Source: Cordia subcordata
Taxonomy: Eukaryota; Streptophyta; Magnoliopsida; Boraginales; Cordiaceae
Direction of reading: 5' to 3'
Assembly: GCA_028554755.1 (NCBI GenBank)
Contig: JAPTOF010000010.1
Location: 9,026,001-9,090,000 of the forward strand
DNA: 64,000 nucleotides
Shown here: piece by piece, positions 14,559 through 25,741 of the stretch
Layout: each line of letters begins with the position of its first letter
Position numbering within the stretch: the first letter of the stretch is position 1
Program-made: the position numbers and the translations under genes
Notes under the pieces: generated by a model
The model's input: only the letters and a program-made list of their open reading frames with translations
Database searches by the model: none
What the model was told of the DNA's origin: nothing

Positions 14559-14782
14559 GGGTTCGTTTGGATTGGCATTTTTCAAAAGCGTTTTTCTTGA
14601 CAGCATTTAAAGAATAGCTTTTTTTTAGAAACTAAAAATTGTGGCTTCTTTAAAAAGCTGTATTTGAGTTTTTTTTTAGAGTTTCAACTTTTTTGAAAGC
14701 CAAATCAAATAGTCATTGCAAATTTAATGTAACTTTTTAGGGAAATTTTTTTTTCCTTAAAAAAAGCCAATCCAAACAGGCC
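14559..14782. mobile_element. MITE with GTTTGGATTGGC terminal inverted repeats
   Basis: The left end GGGTTCGTTTGGATTGGC and the reverse-complemented right end GGCCTGTTTGGATTGGC form a 17-18-bp TIR that extends weakly inward (ATTTTT...AAAGCG). 224 bp, non-coding, T-rich left and A-rich right. It resembles PIF/Harbinger or hAT-type MITEs, but no convincing target duplication was found. Related partial copies lie at 8411-8705 and 25556-25741. Confidence 0.75.
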
Positions 14783-15266
14783 TGTATTGTCTTTATTCTT
14801 CTAGTGATCACAAATACACATATATATGGAGCAACTAATTAAACCCCCCAAGTTTAGTTGTTGAAATCATCTATAGATTCAACAGATGGTCCTCCGCAAT
14901 TAGTTTTATATGGATTGCATCATCGTCTTGGCTGTGGCTTTGGTCTTATGCAGTTTCCATAATGAGGTCTGCTGGACATAGCACGACCATTTCATATCGG
15001 TGCAACAGGGCCTATATTTAACAGACCATTCCTGCATCCCCAATAGCTATGGTCTCTTTACTTTCCTCTGTACGTAGAAGAAAAATAAACAAATTAAATT
15101 GATCACACTAGTGCTTAAATAAGCTGTTTATGACCGACCAATTGAGTATTCTTTTACGAGTTTTTTTTTCTTTATTATATATATGAAACGGGCTAGACCA
15201 AAGTCTTTGTAACTTTATACCAATCATTTTGGAGAATGTTTCATCATATATGTGTATATATATCTA
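14783..15266. other. Intergenic stretch, no firm gene
   Basis: No recognised gene. A 23-codon ORF at 14910-14981 (+) begins MDCIIVLAVALVLCSF and looks like a signal peptide, but it stops soon after and has no visible continuation exon. Confidence 0.5.
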
Positions 15267-15600
15267 TCTATACTATATAATAAAGCAAAATAAGTTGTAA
15301 TTTCGTGTTGCCAAGTGGCGCTGTATGACAAGCTTTCCATAATTACTTATCAATTAATTAATTATGCCCATTCTTAAGTCATTTTTTGTTTTTCATCATT
15401 TATTTAGTTTCACTCTTGTATTAAACATTTTAATTTAATTAATATTATACCATTTCTTTATATATATCATCATTGTTTTATTAATTCTATAGCATATATA
15501 ATTATTTCAATAATTATTTGGTAAGATGCAAAAACTCTATAATTTTAATATATCCAATCACATATGTCGCTTCCCGTGCATCGCACGGGTGTCAATCTAG
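15267..15600 (+). mobile_element. Short non-autonomous Helitron
   Basis: Starts TCTATACTATATAATAAAGC after an A and ends CTAG before a T, as expected for A/T insertion. The 3' hairpin CCCGTGC-ATC-GCACGGG is perfect at 15573-15589, eleven bases before the end. 334 bp, no coding capacity. Same family as the reverse copy at 8761-9089; here the hairpin is intact, so this copy is better preserved or younger. Confidence 0.92.
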
Positions 15601-16413
15601 TGCGTGTGTGTGTGTGTGTATGTATATAAGTCACCTACTGAAATGGTAGGTGACTTACTGTTTTCTTATCCCGGGATTTGAAAAAAAAAAAAACCGTTGA
15701 GCCTTTAATGTTTTCAGTAAGTCATCTATCGAACGGTAGGTTACCTACAGTTTTTTGCCTTTAAATGCCCCTTTCCCCTCCCCATTTTTCCCCACCCCCC
15801 TCCCGCGATAGCAGTGTTTTGGGCGAAAAAATACCCCCCAACCCTTTTTTTTGCAAAAAAGTTAGGCTCTACGCATAGGAAAGTGCCTTTACTTGTAAGT
15901 TTTCTAAATTCTTGCCTTTTTATCTGTTACATACTAATTTTTACGTGTATATACGTGTTGTTAATATGCGATCTTATGTATATGTGTAATGTATATAGCA
16001 TGTACGTATGTGCATAGTATATGTACATGTGACATTAATATGTCTATAACTATATGTGTATAATTATATGTGTTTATTTTACATGCATATGTATATATAT
16101 TTTTGACATGCATATGAATAGGATATATAACGTAATTTTGTAATGTATGACCTTTTTTTTAGCTAGAGATTTATAGTATTTAGAAAATTTAGAAAGATTT
16201 TAGAAAAAGTTATGATTTTTAGAAAATTCATAGAACTGAAATTGCCCATTTGACATTTAAAACTTATGCAAATTTAGTAGGAATATAGTGTCATTGATTG
16301 TAATTTACAAGGAATATGGTGTAATTTATTAGGAACGAGAATGTTGTTTAGTTGGTTGGAAACGAAATATAATTTAATAGGAAATTAATATAATTTATTA
16401 GAAAATAATTCCT

Positions 16414-17025
16414 AAGAAATTTCCTTAGGAATTTCTTAAAATGTACTAGGAATTTAATAAAGTTTATTTGATTAGAAAATTAATATAATTGTTTGTAATT
16501 TATTAGAAAAATTGTACAATTTATGAATATGGTTTATTTGAATAGAAAAGTAATATAATTTAATACGAAGTGCAAAATAATTTATTAAATAATAAATATA
16601 AGAAATTTCCTTAGGAATTTCTTTGAATTTATAGGAATTTAGCAAAGTTCATTTGAATAAAAGTTAATATAGTTTATTACAATTTGTTAGGAGTATGGTG
16701 TGTTTTATTAAGATTTGACTTTAGTTTATTTGATTAGAAAATTAATATAATTTAATAATAAATTAATATAATTATAAAATAAATATAAGAAATTTCCATA
16801 GGAATTTCTTGTAATTTTGTTACAAATTTCTTGTAATTGATTAGGAATTGAATATAGTTTACAGACCGGTTGGAAAATTATATAATTTAATTGTATTTTA
16901 TTAGGAATATGGTGTGTATTAGGATTTGAATGTAGTTTATTTGAATAGAAAAGTAATATAATTTAATATGAAATTAAATCTTTTTGTTAGAAAATTATTA
17001 TAAGAAATTTTCTTAAGAATTTCTC
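16414..17025. repeat. Four-copy ~190-bp diverged tandem repeat with palindromic core
   Basis: The near-palindrome AAGAAATTTCCTTAGGAATT(TCTT) recurs at 16414, 16600, 16787 and 17002, spaced 186, 187 and 215 bp. Between cores, shared blocks such as TTTATTTGAATAGAAAAG and TAATATAATTTAAT recur. The array lies inside the MULE, between its left end and the PMD pseudogene. Confidence 0.8.
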
Positions 17026-17124
17026 ATAATTCAATAAGATATTACATAATTTAATATTATTTACGCATGTTAACTGTTTGATCATATGATACAGTATGGA
17101 TATCCGCCTTAGACCCTAGGATGC

Positions 17125-19536
17125 ATCTCTTTTGGTACATTATGCCTAGCACAGGACGCAGATTTTGACGGGGGACACTGCGTCAAAGGAGTTGCGTACC
17201 CAGCGAGGCGATGGGTACTTGTTCCAGACCCTAAGTACCCTTTAGTTCAGCAAGAGTTATTGCGTGTAGGGCTCTACTGGTGTTATAAGGCAAGTTGGCA
17301 AGAACTTGACCACACCTTATTGACAACCATCGTGGAGAAGTGGCGGACAGAGACACGCACGTTTCACTTGCTTGTTAGAGAGGCCACTATCACATTACAG
17401 GTTGTGGGCATCTTATGGGGGTTACCCATGTTTGGTGATCCCATCCCGCACTTAAATACCACGAGGCGGGTGTATGGTGAGTGGGCTCGGCTTTTCCATG
17501 ATCTTTGTGGCATTACGGTGGATGAATCACATATGGAGGCAAAAATCGAAAAGATCAGATTGTCTGAGCTTAAGAGGTTGTATGACATGACTCACCAGCG
17601 GGATCCCGATGGTGCAATCGCAGCGCAACATGCCCGTTTATGAATGTTCGGCTACATAGTTTCTCTCTTTGCCGATGCCAGTGGTAGTCGGGGGAACATG
17701 AACTGGCTACTTTTGCTACAGGACATTGAGTCTATGAAGGGATTGAACTAGGGTGCTGCAGCGCTTGCACATTTGTACAGAGGGTTGGATGCCTTTGTTT
17801 TTCCGATAGGACATACCTGTGTGGCGGGATCACCCGGCTATAGGTACTTGGCATAAGTCACTTAAACCTTATTTGTAAATATCAAATAAATATCATATGA
17901 TTTCGTAATTGTATTAACGTAACTATTTATCTGCAGTAGTGGATATGGCACAGGTTCGTCTGTTTTCGGCCCACACTCGTTGAGTTCAGGCCCCAGGACA
18001 TCCAGAGCAGGATGCACTTTGCCGAGGTCGGATGGAACTTACCGGACACGTCACGCGGGGCGTTGTACCTTATGGGTAACTCCTTTATAGACACGGCTAA
18101 CGGGGGCCTACTACTCTATTGCGATGTTATTGATAAGCTTCAGCCCGACCAGGTTTGTTTTTAATAGCAAATTTAGGTCGTATGTTTAATTTATTTCAAT
18201 GTTAGCGAAATAGTAATAACCTGATATATCTATGCACTTTTACATTGCAGTTTATTTGGCAGTCGTATAAGGACATTATCGGGGATCTGCCGGATTACTC
18301 TATGGAAGGGTCGGACTGGTGGAAGACGAAGGTACCCCTGCTATGCGGTGGATTGATTGAGTGGCATCGAGTTGATCGTGTGATGTGCCATTTTGGGATA
18401 CGCCAATCGATCTAAGACGCCCCTGAGCTGTTCGTGTCACAGTCACACTTAAAAGGGAAGGAGGTGCTGAAGCCTGCGGATGTGGCACGTTGGCATAGGC
18501 ATTGACACAATGCCCAGGTAGTTATAGTGAACGGTGTCGTGGAGGATTGGCCAGATCTAATGCACCTGCAACAGTACATGCAATGGCAACGACACCATTC
18601 CATCATCCAGATTAGCAATCCGTCTTGGGTTCCTCGTCATACGAGATATATGGCGACAGCACAGGACGAGCATTTATGGTAAGTGTACCACATTGGTTAT
18701 TGGCACATTTCATAACGTATTTGTTAGGGGTATAATATGAATTCAATCCCTTTTACTAAATATGTTGTGTAGGCTTCGACATTGGGCCATGCATTTCATC
18801 ACATGTGACGCGCCTCCCAGCAATACACTTAGAAGATGTTGGTATAGGATCGTTTCTGGCCGGAGATGGATCATGTTGTGCCCCAGATGCAACGGGCCCT
18901 GGAGCAGACGCGGCACGCCGACATTTTAGCAACGCCCTTGTATTTTGACCTGCCAAATACATTGACCCAGCCAGCGATGCAGCTGTAGTGATCTCAGCCG
19001 CCTCTGACATACCCATGGACCCAGACGCCCCCCAACCCACCTTGTCATACTATTAGCAGCAGGCTTAGACACCTATACAGTAGCCTCCCCTGGTATACCC
19101 ATGGGCATACACCCCACCGCAGTAGCCCCTACCGACTTACCAGTGGGGCTGCCAGTCATAACCACTACCTTCTACACAATGGACTCAACCCCTACAGTGG
19201 AGCCAACCAGGGCCAAGTGGATCATCCTACATGCAGTATACCTCATCTAGTGAGGGCATTCATCCGTTTACATCGACCCTAGCCGCCTCCTCATGTCCAC
19301 CCATGTCATCGCCGTTTGTGTACAAGCCGACGCAGATGACCATGCCACCATCAGTATCGACGGACCCCTCTACCTCCCCACTGCGGGTTGAAGACTATCT
19401 TGCCCCATCACAGGATGAGTAGGGTAAGGATCAGGGCGGTGGTCAGGGTGATGCCAAGGGTGGGGATCAACAGTCCACGCTCGAGGATTTACCGCCACAG
19501 CGAGTTGGAAAGCGCCCGGCTACCTCACAGCCCTAA
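17125..19536 (+). pseudogene. Plant mobile domain (PMD, MAIN-like) protein, transposon-borne, degraded
   Basis: Reads as a PMD protein. The N-terminal part is VPDPKYPLVQQELLRVGLYW, then LLTTIVEKWRTETRTFHL, then the signature EATITLQVVGILWGLP (17260-17643). After a TGA at 17641-17643 the domain resumes with LFADASGSRGNMNWLLLLQD, then ALAHLYRGLDAF (W to stop before it). Later blocks are IWQSYKDIIGDLPDY, VPLLCGGLIEWHRVDRVM and CHFGIRQ (18250-18415). The C-terminus is Pro/Ser/Thr-rich (19080-19420) and would end QRVGKRPATSQP at TAA 19534-19536 if the TAG at 19420 were read through. Probable introns lie near 17860-17940, 18150-18250 and 18680-18775. Several stops look like TGG-to-TAG/TGA changes, as expected from decay of methylated DNA. 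PMD proteins occur both as host genes (MAIN, MAIL1) and in transposons; its position inside the MULE shows the latter. Confidence 0.82.
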
Positions 19537-19868
19537 CGAGTCTAGCCCCCTCGCGAGGGACATTCTCCGGCAAGTGGGACATAGTAGCTTAGGTTTTTTT
19601 GTTCTTTTTTTGTCATTTATTAATTTATGTAATTTATCTTTTGATGTATGTATATGAATTGTTTACCTTTAACAAACAAGTTTTACTTGCATTATAGTTC
19701 GGTTTGGTATTTCTCTGTTTGACAAAATTATAGTAAACATTAAATCAATTCAATACATTACATCAAACATTACATCCCAGAACACATTCAACATTAAAGC
19801 CATTCAATACTTTAAACATTACACATAGTGAATATAATACGATATATCTCTATCAAACATTATCAGAA

Positions 19869-22389
19869 CTATTGTGGTGTGAGGCTAGTTTGATTTTGGG
19901 GGCACCTGGCAACGTTGTGACTCGGTTGACTGCAATTTGAAGACCTTCATCTGGCAACTTAGTCCGAGTGATCCATCTCATTAGGGATGCGTCTACCCCC
20001 TATGGGTCCTCTACTTCTGTGCCTTAATATGCTTGGATTGGGTTGCAATTGCCAAGCAGGTGCATCTGGCCAATAATCAACGTGTCCGAAAGGTTGAAAT
20101 GGGATGGCATATGTATGTGTATGCTTCGACTTTATAGTTAAGCGAGAGCATGTTGACTAACATTACATTCAAATAGCGTGCAACTGCCTGTGCATGCGAA
20201 CATGGCAAATGATAAGCTGTCCACTTGCCGCAGGTACATGTCTTCTCATAAGATTTGACCACTTGTACAGGACGTCTATCAGTGAATGATTTCGGCAACC
20301 GGTCGACCTGTGCTATACCTGTTTCGTAGTGAAAATGGAACACGTTATGAAGGTGTGACTTTGCCTCCCACTTGTCAAATAATTCTCTGACTCTAACCGG
20401 GATGACAAATTCTTGTCCTACCAAGTGCTTCGCATGTATAGACCGGTTGTAGAAGTATTCGGCACACTTTGTGAAAGTGTTCTACATTAACATTGTAATA
20501 AGCAAATACCTCACCCCAACAAGGACACCATTGAAACAGTCCATACTGTTTGTGGTCATCATACCCCATCTCGAACCTCCATTAGCACACAGCGTCCACA
20601 TCTCTTGGTCTATGTTGGTGAGATAGTCGTATGCCCGTCTACCAGCCCCGCTTGGTGTTGGGACAACTTCCAAAATTTTTCACATTACTTCTACGTGTTT
20701 GCGGACTTGATTTTCCTTACCAACTCTCCAACATAAGTCCTCTATATACTGGTTGTGGAACTATTTCATGACATTACTTTTGAGGTGCCTCAAATATATC
20801 CGATGCTTCACTTGCAATTGCCCATCAGATGACATACGATTCACGGCAGAAAAAATTCCTACATGTCTATCAGACACTATACAAATCTCATCCATATCAT
20901 AGAGCAAATGCATTCGTAGCAGTTGAAGGAATCATGGCCAGCTACCGGTCGTCTCTGCATCAACAACTACAAATGCCAATAGTAAAATCTGACCATTTGC
21001 ATCAACTGTCAATGCTGTTAGAAGATGCCTCTTTTATTGCTTGCGTAGGTGAGTATCATCGACAGAAAGCACTGGACGACAAAACTTCCACGCTGCAATG
21101 CATGGGGCAAATGCCTAAACCATAATTGAAAATTTTGGTTCCTTGCGTCGACCCTTGGAAGAACTTGTATGTTACAACTGTCCCTGGATTGGTTACCTTG
21201 ACAGCTCTGAAAAATCGTAGAAGTAACTGGCACGACTAGTCCCAATCGCCGTACACAATTTTGATGGCCTTATTTCGGCCATGCCATGTCTTTCTGTATG
21301 AAATGTTCATGTAAAAGGTGTCCATAATGTGTGCTCGTACAAAACCCACTTCAAAATCAGGCTTGTGTTTTACGAAGTGCATAACTGTATATCCGACCAG
21401 TATAGCAGTAACATTTTTATGGTCGGACTTTCATCTATCACCGAAACAATTATGGACGCCCCAATACTTTGTTATTTCAAACTGGCGGTGCGTGAATTTC
21501 TGAATTGTCCGCAATTCCCACCTACATAGATTTCAAAGATTGGAAGCATTTACGCAACAAACAACCCATAAATCTGGTTCAGACCTCTTGACTTTGTATT
21601 CACGTTGTACCTTTATCAAGTACATCTGAACCGCCTGAATCACGTCCTTCTTCAACGGGAAAATCATTCCTTTGGCCAATTCCTTCTCGTTCTCGTCCCA
21701 AAATATGTGCATTTTGTGCTTCTCCATACTATCCATATAATATTCTTGACTAACGGTATGAAGTTAAGCAGTTTCATGTACACTGTGCATCGGTACCGCA
21801 CCGCCAGTGGACCCCGCACCAACTGACGGCCCCTTATATTCCGGATTAACATTCGCAGTGTTTTCATTACCATTGAAGACATCATCATAGTCGTACCAGG
21901 CATCGTTGTCGTTCAGGCCATGTCCTCATCTTCTTCGTCAGGTTTAGACGGAAATATGTCCATGTTCAAGTCCACCCTCACACTATGAGATGGCCCTATT
22001 ATGTCACTCCCAGCAATGTAATGTGATGGTTCGGCATTCAAGTTGGGAACAATTCAACCACACTGGAAATCACCATTTCGTTGCTGGATGTATACGTTGT
22101 CTGCCTTTACTTTGACAATAACATGAACATTATTCATGTTATTATCATTACATGCTATCCAAAACACGTCCAAATCATCATCGTTGCTGATTGCTGCCTC
22201 GCTAAAATATGGATTTTGTAATTGTATAACCCCCAATTGGAAACGATGCGATAGCTCCACCCTGTCGATGCCATAATGCAAATTAAGCTTCTCATAGACA
22301 CTATAAACAAATTCATTGTATGATATTTCATATGTTATTTTGACCTTACGAATAGGCTTTGTAGTTTTATATTAGATAGTGAGGGCCAT
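19869..22389 (-). pseudogene. MURA-like MULE transposase, degraded
   Basis: Read on -, the frame starts at ATG 22389-22387 (MALTI, then a stop at codon 6) and runs about 840 codons with several stops and shifts. In order: N-terminal region (KITYEISYNEFVYSVYEKL, 22054-22340); MuDR N-terminal domain (KGMIFPLKKDVIQAVQMY, VQREYKV, LWVVCCVNAS, 21533-21736); DDE catalytic region (SVDDTHLRKQ with aspartates at 21055-21060; LTVDANGQILLLAFVVVDAE; IVSDRH with D at 20869-20871). Next come NGGSRWGMMTTNSMDCFNGV (20520-20600) and the SWIM zinc finger CTCGKWTAYHLPCSHA (20190-20240). The C-terminus RRIPNEMDHSD is followed by a zinc-knuckle remnant SNCSQPSHNVARCP that lacks its first Cys. It ends at TAG 19871-19869. 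Not functional as it stands. Confidence 0.9.
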
Positions 22390-22683
22390 TAATTTTTTCT
22401 CCACCATAATATAAAAGAACAGAGACTGTATTCATATTTTCTTACTGACTAAAATATTAAGTGAATAGTATACAAGTATGTATGTGTGGAAGATAATTGG
22501 AAAGATTTTGGACGTTTTGAAAATTAAAGATACTAGGTGGATTATATATGGGTAAGAAGAAATTTGGATCTGAACTGTTGGGCCTTCCGAGAATGAAAGA
22601 GCGGGGATTAAATAGGGGTTCAAGCCATAAAGGGTCGGTGGGTGAATTATCGGTCAAGGAGAATAATGGCACAAATGAATAGT

Positions 22684-22810
22684 AAGTCACTTACCGATCA
22701 AAGGGAAAAACAGTAAGTCACTTACCGTTTTGTCTCACAGTGTGGCAGACGGTAAGTGACTTATTCCTTTCTCAAAAGATGCTCTGATACGTGCGAAAAC
22801 GGTAAGTCAC
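22684..22810. repeat. Cluster of GTAAGTCAC(C/T)TA motifs at the MULE right end
   Basis: Four copies of (A/G)GTAAGT(C/G)AC(C/T)TA(C/T) within ~125 bp (near 22682, 22713, 22750, 22801), as in both arms of the 12529-13310 element and at 15632-15755. Repeated subterminal words of this kind are candidate transposase-binding sites; that role is inference. Confidence 0.7.
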
Positions 22811-23480
22811 CTATCATCATCAAAAAAGGTATTTCTAAAAAAATTTTCAAAAGAAGGGTATTTTTGTGACAAATTTTTAAAATGAGGGTAAAAAAAAATT
22901 TCCAACTTTAGCTCTATTTATAGCCATACTTGGGAGACAGAGAGACGAATGAGTAGTAGTAGGTTGCAAATTTTGCAGTAATGAAGGCTATGTCTTCTTC
23001 TTATGGTTGCACATAGTAATCCAATATTCATGGTACATTTGAGTCTCCACATAATTTTTTTCTTTTTTTTTTTACAACAAGAGAAATTTAGTTAACGAAG
23101 TCTGACCACCAACTGATAAACTTTGGATACATAACACGTCCCTTATATTGTGCATCAATTAAGTCGAAGGCACCCAACTCATGGCAGAGGTCTGAATTCG
23201 AACCCACATTATGAGTTGTGTCTATTTTCAGTTCTTCTTATTAAGGCATTCTTAAAAACGAGTCCCCACAATTTAATTGCCTGTGTTGGATAAACTCAAA
23301 TGCCAGTAATTCTTCCATCATGCATGATGACGCATGTAGGTAGGTATTTACTTTTGATTTTTACATATTAATAATAATTGCATAAATCTATCTTCCCTGA
23401 TTCTTTTTGGAAAGATTCTTCCTTTGACCACACATTTATATTTCATCATTGTGTAATATTCTCAAGCCAATATATAGCTG

Positions 23481-23525
<45 letters not shown>

Positions 23526-24689
23526 TTTTTCATTTGTATATATCAAATGTGTGTCGGGTTCCAGATGAATTGGTGGCCGACATTGATTGATTACCACACA
23601 GCACAACTTGAATTTGAAATTACACCATTTAATATTCTTATCTTTGTGTTTTTTTCTAATCGATACTGCACGTCTTTATTTCAAAAAATATTCTTTCTAA
23701 AAAAATTCCTTTTTTTTTATCAATCTTCATTTATGTTTTGATTTTACTTTTTCAGTTCAAATATTCTACTCAATTATTTTCTATTAAAAATATGATTAAT
23801 ATTAAAACTTCATCAAGAATTAAATTTTACAAAATATATTAATTGATATTTGCAAGATTCTAACATCAAGGAACATTCTCCTCTCTATTGCATTATCAAA
23901 CAAACATGTATAAGGAAGTAGGACTTCAAGTTGAACGCAAGCAGTACTCGCCAACGCAAATAATATTGCAAGCAGGGATGATAGTGGGGTGGCGTAAGGA
24001 TGGAGCGTGCTTATTCCTATTTCGTACTTGTTCATAAAGATTTTGTCCTTAACCCTACCATTGCTGTGTTTGTTATATACTTATCTGAAATATTAAATTT
24101 AAAAAGCATATAAAATTATATGTTTTTCATTTGAAATATTAAATTTGAAATGTATATAAAATTACATATTTTTTTAAATTTAAGATCCCATATAAGCATT
24201 TAACAAACTCAGCACATAATTATAGTACCAGTGTAAACTTTTACTATCATCTCCGTTCCACCCCTATGGAATACCAGACAACAAATCTAGCTTTTTCTCT
24301 ACTTCAGCAATACTCTTTCGCTAGTGCTACCAAAAAAAAAGTATCTTGAGCTTCTTGGTGCCTCAACTTCATAATTGTAAATTTAAGGGTCGACAAAGAT
24401 CTAAATACGTAGTACCAACCTACCAATAGAGAACGAAGTCAAGATCACATGCCTTTTGTACGTTTCTTATGGTTGCCACTTGATCGTTGATTCATACTAT
24501 GTTGAGTCCCCCCACATAATAATTGTATGTACGAGGTAAACTACAATGCTAATTGTTCTTTGTGTTATGCATGACGTTCTCTTTCTTTTCCTTTTTCTTT
24601 ATTCAATCATACGCGTGCAGAGACAGACCTAAGGTGTTGGCCTATAATGGCCACAAACCCTCATTTTTTAATCTGTTTCTTTTTTCTCT

Positions 24690-25430
24690 TTTACGATAAA
24701 ATGTTTTGTGTGTTCAATAATAATTTTTGGAGTAATTTTTAGTATTTTGACTTATCAAAATATTATTTTGTTATGAGAGTTTTGTTCAGTAATCTAGCTT
24801 TTTATAATATCTTTTAATTTTTCAACTAGTATTTCTCAAAAACTAAAAATTTTAACCTTTTAGTTAGCTTTTAGCTTTTCATTTTTCTTTTTTTTTTTGC
24901 AATTTTGCACTTTCTTCATTTTTTTTTGTCAATTCTACTTTTTCTCCAACTCTCTCTCTATATTTTTACTTTTTCTTTCACAAATATAAATATAAAAATA
25001 AAAAATAAATTTCAAATTTCTATCTAATCAGTATAGACTAAAAAGTATAAGTTTTATTAGTTCTTTTTTTACAAAATAAATTTTGGATATATTGAAATTA
25101 ATTTTTATAATATTGGTGCAAATATTTTATCAAAAAATAGTTAGATTTTATTATTAAAATATTATTATAAAAAATAAATATTTAACTGTAAAATATATTA
25201 TATTATTCATATAATAGTAATAATAATTATAATCACCATAACAACAACAACAATAATAATAGCATGATATCAATGTATTTTTATGTTATTTTACATTTAT
25301 CAGTTAATCCAACAGCTAATTTTACAAAACACATTTAGTTTTATCAATTAGCTAAACAGCTATCCGCTACTCAAACTGCTATAAACTATCCTAACAGCTA
25401 ATTTTGCCGAATAAGTCCGTTATATATGTG
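24690..25430 (+). repeat. Dispersed repeat, third copy of the 57720-58650 / 61060-61770 family
   Basis: Shares an ordered series of blocks with both copies in the tandem region: AGTAATTTTTAGTATTTT, a T/C-rich stretch with CTCTCT, AATAGTAATAATAATTATAA, ACAACAACAATAATAATA, TTTTA(C/T).TTATCAGTTAATCCAAC and CTAACAGCTAATTTT. Likely a non-autonomous transposon or its remains; termini are not clear. Confidence 0.6.
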
Positions 25431-25555
25431 GTTTTGCAACCCTTAACCATTCAAAATGTTATATGTTCGACATTGGTTGGGCTTGTTAACATGAAAACTT
25501 TAAATTCTTTCAAGTTGTGAGTTCAATTCTTAGAAATCGCATACATATTTGTTTT

Positions 25556-25741
25556 CCCTTTCAACAACTTTTAAAAAAGGATTTTTTTAAAGTTAAAAAT
25601 TGTGGCTTTTGAAAAATAGTTGCATTCGAGCCTTTTTTCAAAATTTTAACCTTTTTGAAAGTCAAACTAAGTAATTATTGTAAAAATAATATACATTTTT
25701 TTAAAAAAGTAATTTTTTTTAAAAAAAATCCAGATAGGCCC
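25556..25741. mobile_element. Partial MITE copy, same family as 14559-14782
   Basis: Shares AAAAATTGTGGCTTTT, TTTTTTCAAAATTTTAAC, TTTTTGAAAGTCAAA and a right terminus AAAAATCCAGATAGGCCC with the MITE at 14559-14782. The left terminus is not recognisable. Confidence 0.6.

Larger units (their letters stand above)
15632..22903. mobile_element. Degenerate Mutator-like transposon with PMD and MURA-type genes
   Basis: A ~7.3-kb element. The right end (22800-22903) has the family terminus ending AAAAAATTTCC and matches the TIR of the 9-bp-TSD element at 12529. Subterminal GTAAGTCAC motifs crowd both ends (15632-15755 and 22680-22810). The left end seems to have lost its outer ~100 bp: its recognisable part begins beside a TG/TA microsatellite right after a Helitron. 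Two convergent pseudogenes fill the element: a PMD protein (+, 17125-19536) and a transposase (-, 19869-22389). The convergent layout recalls mudrA/mudrB of maize MuDR, with a PMD gene in the second slot. No target duplication can be shown because the left end is damaged. Confidence 0.85.

Noticed and set aside
14910..14981. Signal-peptide-like 23-codon ORF MDCIIVLAVALVLCSF...
   Set aside because: Stops after 23 codons, no splice donor giving a mature peptide, surrounded by repeats; likely chance.
23060..23230. tRNA-like phrase ending GAATTCGAACCCA as a tRNA gene
   Set aside because: A box and acceptor stem do not pair; spacing is wrong for a tRNA.
23973..24270. hAT-like MITE (GGATGATAGTGGGGTGG ... 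CCACCCCTATGG)
   Set aside because: Ends only loosely related and no target duplication; too weak to annotate.
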